Source of the DNA: Collinsella aerofaciens | GTDB lineage: Bacteria; Actinomycetota; Coriobacteriia; Coriobacteriales; Coriobacteriaceae | Length of the DNA: 40,719 nucleotides | Direction: 5' to 3' | Assembly (NCBI RefSeq): GCF_015555045.1 | Contig: NZ_JADNJQ010000020.1 | Span: 1-40,719 of the forward strand | Made by a program: the position numbers and the translations under genes | The notes under the pieces: generated by a model | The model's database searches: none | Told to the model about the DNA's origin: nothing | The model's input: the letters and a program-made list of their open reading frames with translations, nothing else | Shown here: one piece after another, positions 1-8,093 of the stretch | Position numbering within the stretch: the stretch's first letter is position 1 | Layout of the letters: the number at the start of each line of letters is the position of its first letter

Positions 1-12
1 CGACGGGAAACG

Positions 13-37
13 AAAAAGCCCGGTTTAAAACCGGGCT
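13..37 (-). terminator. Intrinsic terminator of the minus-strand RNA
   Basis: Perfect 9-bp stem (17-25 with 29-37, AGCCCGGTT/AACCGGGCT), tiny loop, and an A5 run at 13-17 that reads as U5 on the minus strand. The plus side has no T-run, so it works leftward. Confidence 0.75.
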
Positions 38-157
38 CGAACAAACACGCCTATTGACAATGGCTTTCTCATATTAAAGGGGTCGCCGCCGCTAAGGCGT
101 TGACCCCTTAATCCAAGCAACGGCGCTGCCCAGCTTTCCAGAACTTGGGCTGCCGTC
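13..157 (-). ncRNA. Unidentified structured RNA or riboswitch-attenuator leader
   Basis: No protein gene fits here. On the minus strand there is a promoter (positions 164-192), then about 145 nt of structured sequence, then an intrinsic terminator (13-37). Visible helices: GACGGC near the 5' end pairing with GCCGT further on and enclosing GCCCA/TGGGC; an 8-bp helix AAGGGGTC (77-84) with GACCCCTT (102-109) capped by a CGCC/GGCG helix; and the terminator stem. It could be a free-standing small RNA, or a riboswitch with attenuator for a minus-strand gene beyond the left edge. I did not recognise the conserved cores of SRP RNA, tmRNA, RNase P, T-box, TPP, cobalamin, glycine or SAM RNAs. The Rfam Collinsella-1 motif is worth testing, but I cannot confirm a match. 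Confidence 0.5.
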
Positions 158-163
158 GACACT

Positions 164-192
164 ATTCTACCCACGAATGACATTTTGGACAA
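164..192 (-). promoter_or_regulatory. Sigma-70-type promoter of the minus-strand RNA
   Basis: Read on the minus strand: -35 TTGTCC (187-192), 17-nt spacer, -10 TAGAAT (164-169). The start should fall near 157, just before the first helix of the RNA. Spacing is ideal and the -10 is one base from consensus. Confidence 0.55.
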
Positions 193-249
193 TCGGTAAT
201 GCCGCTCTAAAAGCCTGGCACAACCGGCACAACCTAGGCGGTCGCTGGA

Positions 250-278
250 TGTGACAAAGAGGCTGCCCCTTCGTCACA
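250..278 (-). repeat. Hairpin with G-rich loop, possible family member
   Basis: Arms TGTGACAAAG (250-259) and CTTCGTCACA (269-278) pair with one mismatch. Read on the minus strand, the sequence GAAGGGGCAGCC followed by CTTTGTC resembles the AAGGGGACAGGC...CCTTTGT core of the perfect hairpin at 16796-16838. It lies between the minus-strand RNA promoter and the tetR promoter. Confidence 0.4.
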
Positions 279-304
279 TTCCAAATATTGCCTTTACGTG
301 TTGA

Positions 305-349
305 TGCACACGGTGTGCAATAATACTCGCACTGTGCAATAGCGCACAG
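305..349 (+). promoter_or_regulatory. Promoter region of tetR with two operator-like dyads
   Basis: A perfect 15-bp palindrome TGCACACGGTGTGCA (305-319) is followed by a second dyad, CTGTGC (332-337) with GCACAG (344-349). A -10-like TAATAC (321-326) lies directly between them, and a poor -35-like TGTTGA lies 16 bp upstream. The dyads share the half-site (C)TGTGC/GCACA(G). TetR proteins usually bind such dyads and repress their own gene, so autoregulation of the TetR-activase operon is the simplest reading. Confidence 0.5.
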
Positions 350-370
350 GTTGAGTAACAAGGAGGACGC

Positions 371-1081
371 TTGTCCCAGCTCGAAAAATGCGACCGCCGG
401 TCCCTTCGCTCGCAGCGTGCCCTTCGCCAGGCACTTGCCAGCGAGCTTGCCGAAAGCGGCGACCTTTCGCGCATTAATGTCGCGTCGCTCACCGAGCGCG
501 CTGGCCTTACGCGCCGCACGTTCTATTCGCACTACCGCGATATCCCCGACTTTATCAATCAAATCGAGGACGGCTTGCTGGCCGAGATCCGTGAGCGCAT
601 TGAGCTCATCACCGCAGCTCAATTACCCGATCTTTACCGCAACATCGACGAGCTCGAGCCGGCACCCGGTTCGGTTGAGCTGCTTCGCTATCTTGCGGCC
701 AATCGCGACCTTATCGGGGCCCTGCTGGGCCCGGGCGGCGACCCCGCCTTCATTAAGCGGATCATCGACACCGCACGTGAGGCTGTGGTGCCGCGTGCGC
801 AGACGGGCATTTTGGGCCTGGCGCTGGGCACGTTCTTTGACTACTACGTCACCTACGTCGTGAGTGCCGAGGTCGGCCTGATTCAGCGCTGGTTTGAGCG
901 TGGGCTCACCGAATCGCCCGAGGCCATGGCGCGTATTATGACGGTTATCGCTTTTGTACGCCCTGGTGACCTGTATGGCCAACCCATCGATATCAACGTG
1001 CCGGAATACGGCATGAAGCTATTGAATCTGCAGCTCGAGGACGCGGTCGACAGCACCGCAACCGTCGAGTCCAACAACTAA
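371..1081 (+). CDS. TetR/AcrR family transcriptional regulator
   Basis: A 236-residue one-component regulator. The N-terminal DNA-binding domain covers about residues 12-65, with the helix-turn-helix in the stretch INVASLTERAGLTRRTFY followed by the family-typical YSHYRDIPDFI segment. The C-terminal ligand and dimer domain is divergent and gives no hint of the ligand. The start is TTG at 371, chosen because a perfect AGGAGG (361-366) lies four bases upstream and no ATG in frame is as well placed. The gene ends 11 bases before the activase gene, which has its own AGGAG, so the two form an operon. Palindromes in the promoter suggest autorepression. By context it probably controls the activase in response to a metabolite such as an acyl-CoA; that part is inference. 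Confidence 0.85.
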   Translation: MSQLEKCDRRSLRSQRALRQALASELAESGDLSRINVASLTERAGLTRRTFYSHYRDIPDFINQIEDGLLAEIRERIELITAAQLPDLYRNIDELEPAPGSVELLRYLAANRDLIGALLGPGGDPAFIKRIIDTAREAVVPRAQTGILGLALGTFFDYYVTYVVSAEVGLIQRWFERGLTESPEAMARIMTVIAFVRPGDLYGQPIDINVPEYGMKLLNLQLEDAVDSTATVESNN

Positions 1082-1092
1082 GAGGAGAGACA

Positions 1093-4000
1093 ATGAGCAA
1101 ACTCGTCGAGGGCATTAAAGACCGTGTGGTTGCTGCCGCACGCGAGGCCGCGCCCGCCGTGGTGGACGCCGCGCAGAAGGCCGCGACTGCCGCTGCCGAG
1201 AAGGTCGCCGAGGCGGTTGCCGAGGCCAAGAACGCGGCAGGGGAGACGTCCATCGCTAGCGAGCCCGCCACCGCCGCTGAGCCCGTAGCTGTCACCGCCG
1301 TCCACGCCCCCGAAGGCGCGATCTTCAACCCCGAGGCCGCCCGCGGCAACCTGCACCTGGGCATCGACGTGGGCTCCACCACCGTTAAACTTGCCGTGCT
1401 CAACGACGACAACCAGATCGTCTACGCCAAGTACCAGCGCCACCACACCGACGTCCGTGCCTGCGCCCGCGACCTGTTCGAGGGCGCTGCGACCGTGCTG
1501 CCGACGGCCCAGATGACCTGCGCCATCACCGGCTCGGGCGGCCTTCTGCTGTCCCAGTGGCTCGACCTGGAGTTTGTCCAGGAGGTCATCGCCAGTAAGC
1601 GTGCCGTCGAGACCCTCATCCCGGCCACCGATGTCGCTATCGAGCTGGGCGGCGAGGACGCCAAGATCATCTACTTCGATAACGGCATCGAGCAGCGCAT
1701 GAACGGCACCTGCGCCGGCGGCACGGGTGCGTTCATCGACCAGATGGCAACCCTGCTCCACACCGACGCCAGCGGCCTCAACGAGCTCGCGGCCAACGCC
1801 ACCACCATCTATCCCATCGCCAGCCGCTGCGGCGTTTTTGCCAAGACCGACGTGCAGCCGCTGCTCAACGAGGGCGCCCGCCCCGAGGACGTGGCCGCCT
1901 CCATCTTCCAGGCTGTCGTGACCCAGACCATCTCGGGCCTGGCGTGCGGCCGTCCCATCCGCGGCAACGTCGCCTTCCTGGGCGGCCCGCTGCAGTATCT
2001 CTCCGAGCTGCGCCACCGCTTCTACCTCACGCTCAATCTGGACGAGGAGCACCGTATCGTGCCCCAAAACGCTCACCTGTTTGTGGCGAGCGGCGCCGCC
2101 ATGGCGCACGAGTCCAACAAGCTCAGCACGTTCCCGCAGCTCATCGGGGCCATCGATGCCCTGGGTGACACGCAGGGTGCCGAGGTCGAGCGTCTGGATC
2201 CGCTCTTTGCCACCGACGAGGACTTTGCCGAGTTCAAGACCCGCCACGACACCGAGGTCGTCCCCAAGGGCAAGCTCGAAGGCTACACCGGACGCGTGTT
2301 CATCGGCATCGACGCCGGCTCCACCACCATGAAGGCCGCGCTCGTGGGCGAGGACGGTCAGCTGCTGCACACCTGGTACGGCAACAACAACGGCGACATC
2401 CTAGGCACGGCCAAGGTCATCATGGCCGATTTCTACAACCACATCCCCGCGGGCTGCACCATCGGCCACGTGACCACCACGGGCTACGGTGAGGCGCTGC
2501 TCATCGAGGCCCTCAAGGCCGATTCCGGCGAGATCGAGACCGTCGCGCACCTGCGCGGCGCCAAGGCGTTCCTGCCCGGCGTCGAGTTCATTCTGGACAT
2601 TGGCGGCCAGGACATGAAGTGCCTGCGCGTCAAGGACGGCGTCATCGAGCACATCATGCTCAACGAGGCCTGCTCGTCGGGTTGCGGTAGCTTTATCGAG
2701 AGCTTCGCCGTCTCTATGAACATGGACGTGCACGCGTTCGCCAACGCCGCCATCCATGCCAAAGCCCCGGTCGACCTGGGAAGTCGCTGCACGGTCTTTA
2801 TGAACTCGCGCGTCAAGCAGGCGCAAAAGGAAGGCGCCACGGTGGGCGACATCGCCGCCGGCCTGTCCTATTCCGTCATCAAGAATGCCCTGTTCAAGGT
2901 CATTAAGCTGCGCGATCCCAAGGAGATCGGCAGCCAGGTAATCGTCCAGGGCGGCACCTTTATGTCCGATGCCACGCTGCGCGCGTTTGAGCAGCTCACC
3001 GGCGTTCATGCCGTGCGCCCCGACATCGCCGGCTGCATGGGCGCCTACGGTGCGGCCCTGCTCGCCCGCGATCGCGCCGGCGCCGACGGCACCTCGACCA
3101 TTCTTTCGGCTGAGGACATCGCGCACCTCACCGTGACGCAAAAGCATGTCCGCTGCGGCCGTTGCTCCAACAACTGCCAGCTCACCGTCAACGACTTTGG
3201 CGGCGGTAGGCGCTTCATTACCGGCAACCGCTGCGAGAAGGGCGCCGGCCACAAAAAGCAGAAGACCGAGGCCCCCAACCTCTTCAAAAAGAAAAACGAG
3301 CTGCTCTTTAACCGCGAGGTCCTGAGCCCCGACGAGGCCCCGCGCGGCACCGTCGGCATCCCGCGCGCGCTCAACATGTACGAGAACTACCCCTTCTGGC
3401 ACGCGTTCTTTACGCGCCTGGGCTTTAGCGTGCAGCTGTCCGACCAGTCGAGCAAGAAGACCTACCAGGCGGGCATCGAGTCCATGCCGTCCGAGAGCGT
3501 ATGCTATCCGGCCAAGATGAGCCACGGCCACGTGATGAACCTCATCGACCGCGATGTCGACTTCATTTGGATGCCGTGCGTGCGTTGGGAGCGCAAGGAG
3601 GATCCGACGGCTGGCAACTGCTATAACTGCCCCATCGTCATGAGCTACCCCACGGCGCTGGCGCTCAATATTGACGAGATCCGCGAGCAGAACATCGAGT
3701 TCCTGTATCCGTTTGTGCCGTATCACGACAAGACCGAGCTCAAGCGCCGCCTGTACCAGGTGCTCGCCGTCGACCGTGTGGCCGATGCTGAGGCCGGTCG
3801 CGGTCGCGTGCGCGGTCCCAAGATCACGCGCTCCGAGGTCGATACCGCCGTCAACGCTGCTTTTGAGGCCGACGCGCGCTTCCACGAGGATATCCAGACC
3901 ATGGGCGAGGAGGCTCTCAAGTGGGTCGAGGACCACGGCGGTCACGGCATCGTGCTCGCCGGTCGTCCCTACCATAACGACCCCGAGATCAACCATGCCC

Positions 4001-5880
4001 TGCCCGAGCTTATCTCGAGCTTTGGCTTTGCGGTCTTTACCGAGGATTCGCTCGCGCATCTGGTGAAGCCCGAGCGTCCGATTCGCGTCGTCGATCAGTG
4101 GATGTATCACAGCCGCCTGTACGCCGTCGCCCGTTTTGTGACGATGCGCAACGACCTGGACCTGATCCAGCTCAACTCCTTCGGCTGCGGCCTGGACGCT
4201 CTGACCACCGACCAGGTGCAGGAGATTCTGGAGGCCAGCGGCAAGATCTACACCGTGCTCAAGATCGACGAGGTGTCCAACCTGGGCGCCGCGCGCATCC
4301 GCATCCGCTCGCTCATGGCCGCGCTTAAGGACCAGGAGGCCGAGCGCCTGGCCGAGGCCACGGCCGCGGGCGAGGCCTACGAGCAGGGCGACGCCGCGCC
4401 GGTGGCGCCCTCCACGGATGCCCCCGCGTTCGCGAGCCGCAAGTACACGTTCGAAGCGCAGCGTGAGAGCGCATCGACCGCGTGGCCCAAGGTGCCCTTT
4501 ACCGAGCAGATGCGCGAGGAGGGCTACACCATCCTGTGCCCGCAGATGGCGCCGATCCACTTTGACCTGGTCAAAGAGGTATTCCGCGGTGCCGGCTACA
4601 ACCTGGAGCTGCTGCCCTCGACCGACCATGACGCCGTCGAGGCGGGCCTGCGCTACGTGAACAATGACATCTGCTATCCGTCGATTCTGGTGACGGGCCA
4701 GATTATGGAGGCCATCGAGAGCGGTCGGTACGATCTGTCCAAGACGGCTGTGGTCATCAGCCAGACCGGCGGCGGCTGCCGTGCCACCAACTACATCGCG
4801 CTCATCCGCAAGGCTCTGCGTGAGAGCGGCCACCCCGAGATTCCGGTGATCTCGCTTTCGGCCGTGGCGCTCGGCGAGGACAACCCTGGCTTTAAGATTA
4901 CGCCGGCTCTGCTCAAGCAGGCGGTCTACGCGGTGCTCTTTGGCGACGTGATGATGCAGATGCTCTACCGCTGCCGCCCGTACGAGGCCACGCCCGGCGC
5001 CGCCAACGTGCTCTACGAGGAGTACATGGCGCGCGCCCGCAAACTGGCGCCCAAGTTCAACCGCCACAACTACACCAAGCTGTGCCGCGAGGCCATCCGC
5101 GCGTTCGACACCATGCCGCTTGCGGGCGAGGGCACCAAGCCGCGCGTGGGCGTGGTCGGCGAGATCCTGGTCAAGTTCCACCCCACAGCCAACAACCACG
5201 TGGTCGATGTCATCGAGCGCGAGGGCTGCGAGGCCGTAGTGCCGGGCCTGCTCGACTTCTTCCTGTACTCCATGAGCAACGCCGAGCTGCAGAAGGACGA
5301 GCTGGGAAGCTCTGCTACCACGCGTGCGGGCATGCAGGCGCTCATCAAGCTGGTGGACTGGATGCGCACGCCGGTGGAAGAGATGCTCGAGAAGTCCCGC
5401 CGCTTTGAGGCGCCCGAGCGCATCGGCACCATGGCCGATAAGGCCCGCACGGTGCTTTCGGTGTGCAACAACATGGGCGAAGGCTGGCTGCTCACGGCCG
5501 AGATGCTCGACTTGATCGATCATGGCGCACCCAATATCATCTGCACGCAGCCCTTCGCGTGCCTGCCCAACCATGTGGTGGGCAAGGCCGTGATCAAGGA
5601 ACTGCGCCGCCAGCACCCCGAGAGCAATATCGTCGCGGTGGACTACGACCCCGGTGCGTCCGAGGTCAACCAGCTCAACCGGATTAAGCTTATGATCAGC
5701 GTGGCCAAGGAGAACATGCGCGCCGGTAAGGGCTTTAAGCTCGAGAAGGTGGCGCCGCTCGCGATGGACGAGGTCACCGGCCAGATGCGTGCCCACGACG
5801 GCTGTGTGAGCTGCGGGCCGGTCGACGAGAGTGCCGTGGCGTCGGTCGCCAAGCGCCTGGGACGCGGCATTAAGAAGTAG
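1093..5880 (+). CDS. Giant acyl-CoA dehydratase activase (HgdC/BadF-type ATPase, DUF2229)
   Basis: A 1595-residue iron-sulfur ATPase. Residues 1-80 are an Ala/Glu/Lys-rich amphipathic helix and linker not found in the small HgdC proteins. Two BcrAD/BadF ATPase domains follow: the first from about residue 88 (GIDVGSTTVK, ELGGEDAK, cysteine motif CAGGTGAFID near 207, SRCGVF near 245), the second from about 402 (GIDAGSTTMK, DIGGQDMK, CSSGCGSFIE near 527, GSRCTVF near 563). These cysteines match the 4Fe-4S ligands of HgdC. A Cys-rich segment near 687-705 (RCGRCSNNC) opens a DUF2229 region, and the C-terminal half resembles the HgdB-type dehydratase component. The small enzymes drive ATP-dependent one-electron transfer to 2-hydroxyacyl-CoA dehydratases; the target of this fused form is unknown. 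It is co-transcribed with the TetR gene and ends at a strong terminator. Confidence 0.85.
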   Translation: MSKLVEGIKDRVVAAAREAAPAVVDAAQKAATAAAEKVAEAVAEAKNAAGETSIASEPATAAEPVAVTAVHAPEGAIFNPEAARGNLHLGIDVGSTTVKLAVLNDDNQIVYAKYQRHHTDVRACARDLFEGAATVLPTAQMTCAITGSGGLLLSQWLDLEFVQEVIASKRAVETLIPATDVAIELGGEDAKIIYFDNGIEQRMNGTCAGGTGAFIDQMATLLHTDASGLNELAANATTIYPIASRCGVFAKTDVQPLLNEGARPEDVAASIFQAVVTQTISGLACGRPIRGNVAFLGGPLQYLSELRHRFYLTLNLDEEHRIVPQNAHLFVASGAAMAHESNKLSTFPQLIGAIDALGDTQGAEVERLDPLFATDEDFAEFKTRHDTEVVPKGKLEGYTGRVFIGIDAGSTTMKAALVGEDGQLLHTWYGNNNGDILGTAKVIMADFYNHIPAGCTIGHVTTTGYGEALLIEALKADSGEIETVAHLRGAKAFLPGVEFILDIGGQDMKCLRVKDGVIEHIMLNEACSSGCGSFIESFAVSMNMDVHAFANAAIHAKAPVDLGSRCTVFMNSRVKQAQKEGATVGDIAAGLSYSVIKNALFKVIKLRDPKEIGSQVIVQGGTFMSDATLRAFEQLTGVHAVRPDIAGCMGAYGAALLARDRAGADGTSTILSAEDIAHLTVTQKHVRCGRCSNNCQLTVNDFGGGRRFITGNRCEKGAGHKKQKTEAPNLFKKKNELLFNREVLSPDEAPRGTVGIPRALNMYENYPFWHAFFTRLGFSVQLSDQSSKKTYQAGIESMPSESVCYPAKMSHGHVMNLIDRDVDFIWMPCVRWERKEDPTAGNCYNCPIVMSYPTALALNIDEIREQNIEFLYPFVPYHDKTELKRRLYQVLAVDRVADAEAGRGRVRGPKITRSEVDTAVNAAFEADARFHEDIQTMGEEALKWVEDHGGHGIVLAGRPYHNDPEINHALPELISSFGFAVFTEDSLAHLVKPERPIRVVDQWMYHSRLYAVARFVTMRNDLDLIQLNSFGCGLDALTTDQVQEILEASGKIYTVLKIDEVSNLGAARIRIRSLMAALKDQEAERLAEATAAGEAYEQGDAAPVAPSTDAPAFASRKYTFEAQRESASTAWPKVPFTEQMREEGYTILCPQMAPIHFDLVKEVFRGAGYNLELLPSTDHDAVEAGLRYVNNDICYPSILVTGQIMEAIESGRYDLSKTAVVISQTGGGCRATNYIALIRKALRESGHPEIPVISLSAVALGEDNPGFKITPALLKQAVYAVLFGDVMMQMLYRCRPYEATPGAANVLYEEYMARARKLAPKFNRHNYTKLCREAIRAFDTMPLAGEGTKPRVGVVGEILVKFHPTANNHVVDVIEREGCEAVVPGLLDFFLYSMSNAELQKDELGSSATTRAGMQALIKLVDWMRTPVEEMLEKSRRFEAPERIGTMADKARTVLSVCNNMGEGWLLTAEMLDLIDHGAPNIICTQPFACLPNHVVGKAVIKELRRQHPESNIVAVDYDPGASEVNQLNRIKLMISVAKENMRAGKGFKLEKVAPLAMDEVTGQMRAHDGCVSCGPVDESAVASVAKRLGRGIKK

Positions 5881-5911
5881 CTGGCCTGCTATGGGCTAGA
5901 TATGAGGCAAG

Positions 5912-5946
5912 CGGGTGGTAGCCATACCGGCTACTACCCGTTTTTT
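5912..5946 (+). terminator. Intrinsic terminator after the activase gene
   Basis: A 12-bp stem (5912-5923 with 5929-5940, one G-T pair), 5-nt loop, then T6 at 5941-5946. It closes the tetR-activase operon. Confidence 0.9.
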
Positions 5947-5966
5947 GCTGGACATATGTTGCGCAA

Positions 5967-6187
5967 ATGACCTTGCTACAGCCTTCCGTGGGCTCGCCCG
6001 ATTTCTGGGCTGGCTCGGGCTTTGAAGACAAGTTATTGCAGGCCCAGGGCGATTTCTCGCTCAATGCAGGCCGGCACAGCGTGACCTATCTGCCAAACGA
6101 CGAGACGACCGCCACGGTCTGCCCATCGCCACCTACGAGATGGAAGCCGAAAAGTACATCTACCGCGTGTACAAGTACGAGCTGTAG
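5967..6187 (+). pseudogene. Frameshifted gene remnant
   Basis: From the ATG at 5967 a frame runs to about 6110 (ending YLPNDETTAT). In the next frame, GLPIATYEMEAEKYIYRV then YKYEL runs to a TAG at 6185-6187. The join reads naturally as one protein end if a single-base indel is assumed near 6107-6118. There is no ribosome binding site before 5967, so this is more likely a decayed 3' end than a working gene. Family not recognised. It lies between the activase terminator and a small hypothetical gene. Confidence 0.35.
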
Positions 6188-6377
6188 GGCCGCGCTTAGG
6201 TTTGACCAATGGAGTATGAAAACACGCCGTTCGCCGATGCCCCCTCCGCGAGTGGCAGCCATATGGTTTGATGTCAGAAACATATAGTTGTCGCCAGCCT
6301 GCTGGCGACGTTCCCCCTGATATCGGAGGTTCCAGGTATGTTTCACGCTCCGTTAAACAACTATCGGTTGGGCTAAC

Positions 6378-6827
6378 ATGGGTCGCCGTGCTATTTCGAT
6401 AACCCTTGCAGTGATCTGTCTAGCTGTGCTCCTAGGCGCTACAGGGCTGTTTGCTATAAGCCGAGAAACGTCCTACATGCAGAAATGCGCTTCCGAAGGT
6501 TTTGCCATTGACGGTTACTATCGGGACGACAAGACGAGTCTGGAAACCCTGGCCTTTCTTGAAGAGGATAACCATCGGTGGCAACTGGTCGACAAAGACG
6601 GCAGCTGCGTTGACGGGCAGTTTAAGCGTACGGATGACCCCAACATCCTGACATTAAAGAAGGAAAACGGCGAAGAATTCGGTACGGTCCACGTGGCGTA
6701 TATGTCACGCCGACGCGAGCAGGGCCAGCTCTATCTATTTAGAGATAGCAAAGTGACCCGATTTTATCTGGTGAGCACCAAACCTGCGTTTACGGTGGAG
6801 TCTGGCGATGTCGATTCGGACAGTTGA
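6378..6827 (+). CDS. Hypothetical membrane-anchored or secreted small protein
   Basis: A 149-residue protein of unknown family. Residues 5-27 (ISITLAVICLAVLLGATGLF) form one hydrophobic helix after MGRRA, so it is either a signal peptide without an obvious cleavage site or an N-terminal anchor. The rest is a small, charged, probably beta-rich extracytoplasmic domain (EDNHRWQLVDKDGSCVDGQF, then LYLFRDSKVTRFYLV) with two cysteines near residues 33 and 76 that could form a disulfide. No lipobox is seen. The start has only a weak purine stretch (GTTGGG) upstream, and base composition is less GC-rich than its neighbours, which may hint at transfer. It converges with the DUF389 gene. Function unknown. 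Confidence 0.6.
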   Translation: MGRRAISITLAVICLAVLLGATGLFAISRETSYMQKCASEGFAIDGYYRDDKTSLETLAFLEEDNHRWQLVDKDGSCVDGQFKRTDDPNILTLKKENGEEFGTVHVAYMSRRREQGQLYLFRDSKVTRFYLVSTKPAFTVESGDVDSDS

Positions 6828-6838
6828 TTCACGGCAAT

Positions 6839-6878
6839 AAAAAAGCGAGCGGGGCGCGGGTGTGAACTGCACCCCGCT
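6839..6878 (-). terminator. Intrinsic terminator of the DUF389 gene
   Basis: Stem AGCGGGG (6848-6854) with CCCCGCT (6872-6878); the A6 run at 6839-6844 gives U6 on the minus strand. It may also slow transcription from the convergent hypothetical gene. Confidence 0.75.
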
Positions 6879-6953
6879 ATTTGCTCGTGTCCGTATCGCG
6901 CCTGCGCCTCGTCGTAACTTGCGTCCGTGCGAGCATTCATCCCGCGCTCTGCA

Positions 6954-8093
6954 TCACTTCACGTCAAATTCCACGCGATCGAGCTCGGGCACATTGAGGT
7001 CGATGAGCTTGCGGGCGACGTGACGGTCGTGTGCCCCAAGCGCCTCGCCTGTCGTCACATGGGCGACAATCTCGCGCTCGACGATGCCTTCCTCGTCACC
7101 TTCGGTAGCCGAGGTCTCGACGGCGACGGTGTAATCCTTAAAGCCTGGCAGCACCGCGGCAAGTTCGCGCGTAGTTTCGGTGACACCGTAGCCGTCCTGC
7201 ACGCCGGTCTGCGCCGAGCCAATGGACCCCGCCGTCATAACGATGCAGGGGATGGCAAAGATGGCCGTTCCCACGATGATGCGGCGGCGCACTTTGCGTG
7301 ACAGCTCGTCGACCTCGGTGTCTTCCTCAGCGGTCACAATACCGTCGCCGTTCAGGTCGCGCTTGAGCGGCACGCGCAGAAGAAGCAGCACGGCTTCGGC
7401 GGCCAGTGCGATAAAGACCACGTTGATGCCAAACTCGTAGAGCGCCGAGAGAAACAGCGACCCGCTTGCGATGGCGATGCCATAGCCCGCCGCGCACAGG
7501 GGCGGCATGAGCGCGGTCGCCACGGCCACGCCGGCGATGAGCGTGGCGGGTTCCTGGTCGCGCGAGTTGCCCAGGCCACCCGCAAAGCCGCCCGCGAGCG
7601 CGACGGCAAGGTCCCATATGGTGGGTGTCGAGTTGTCGATGATGGCCGCCGTGGTGGTGCCAAGGGGCGAGAGCTTAAAGTACAGCGTGGACGTGACCAG
7701 GCAAAAGACCATCTGCAGTGCGAGGCTGGCAATGGCCTCGACGGTGATCTCGCGGTCGAGCGTTGCAATACCGTATGCCATGGCAAGGACCGAGCCCATA
7801 AGCGGGCAGATGAGCATGGCGCCCACGATGGCAATGTCCGAATCGATATCGAGGCCGATGCTTGCGATGAGCATGGCGATGATGAGGATACACAGGTGAG
7901 AGCCAGTCAGACGCGCCCCGTTTACAAAACGCTTGCGGATCACGTGATAGGGCGCGCGTCCCTCGCGAATGTTGAACGCGCGCTTTAAAAAGCGACCAGC
8001 CTGCTCGGCAGCCTCACTATGGGCAGGGCGGATGCCGTGGCGCCGGTGATGGCGTTCGCGTAGTCGCTTGATCTGTTGTTTGTCGAGTTCCAT
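6954..8093 (-). CDS. DUF389 family membrane protein with an EF-hand-like loop
   Basis: A 379-residue integral membrane protein. After a basic N-terminus (about 65 residues), hydrophobic helices begin at LTGSHLCILIIAMLIASIGL; the IDSDIAIVGAMLICPLMGS segment is the DUF389 hallmark. About six helices lie between residues 65 and 240, and another near 272-290 is followed by an acidic extracytoplasmic C-terminal domain. Residues 246-257 read DLNGDGIVTAEE, a canonical EF-hand calcium loop (Dx[N]xDGxIxxxE), placed in the loop between the last helices. The start at 8093 is chosen because GAGGTGG lies just upstream; an upstream in-frame ATG at 8219 would add a low-quality basic stretch with no binding site. 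DUF389 function is not established. The gene stands alone, flanked by convergent and divergent genes. Confidence 0.8.
   Translation of the reverse strand: MELDKQQIKRLRERHHRRHGIRPAHSEAAEQAGRFLKRAFNIREGRAPYHVIRKRFVNGARLTGSHLCILIIAMLIASIGLDIDSDIAIVGAMLICPLMGSVLAMAYGIATLDREITVEAIASLALQMVFCLVTSTLYFKLSPLGTTTAAIIDNSTPTIWDLAVALAGGFAGGLGNSRDQEPATLIAGVAVATALMPPLCAAGYGIAIASGSLFLSALYEFGINVVFIALAAEAVLLLLRVPLKRDLNGDGIVTAEEDTEVDELSRKVRRRIIVGTAIFAIPCIVMTAGSIGSAQTGVQDGYGVTETTRELAAVLPGFKDYTVAVETSATEGDEEGIVEREIVAHVTTGEALGAHDRHVARKLIDLNVPELDRVEFDVK

Larger units (their letters stand above)
5881..6377. other. Intergenic region with terminator, remnant and hairpin
   Basis: Apart from the terminator and the frameshifted remnant, this stretch has a palindrome TTGCGCAA (5959-5966) and a perfect 8-bp hairpin, GTCGCCAG (6290-6297) with CTGGCGAC (6302-6309), about 70 bases before the next start codon. 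No clear promoter was identified. Confidence 0.5.

Noticed and set aside
2401-5796. An 1131-codon open frame on the minus strand opposite the activase gene
   Set aside because: It is a by-product of GC-rich third positions in the sense gene. Its translation is low-complexity (Val/Leu/Gly/His-rich), has no recognisable domain and no suitable start site.
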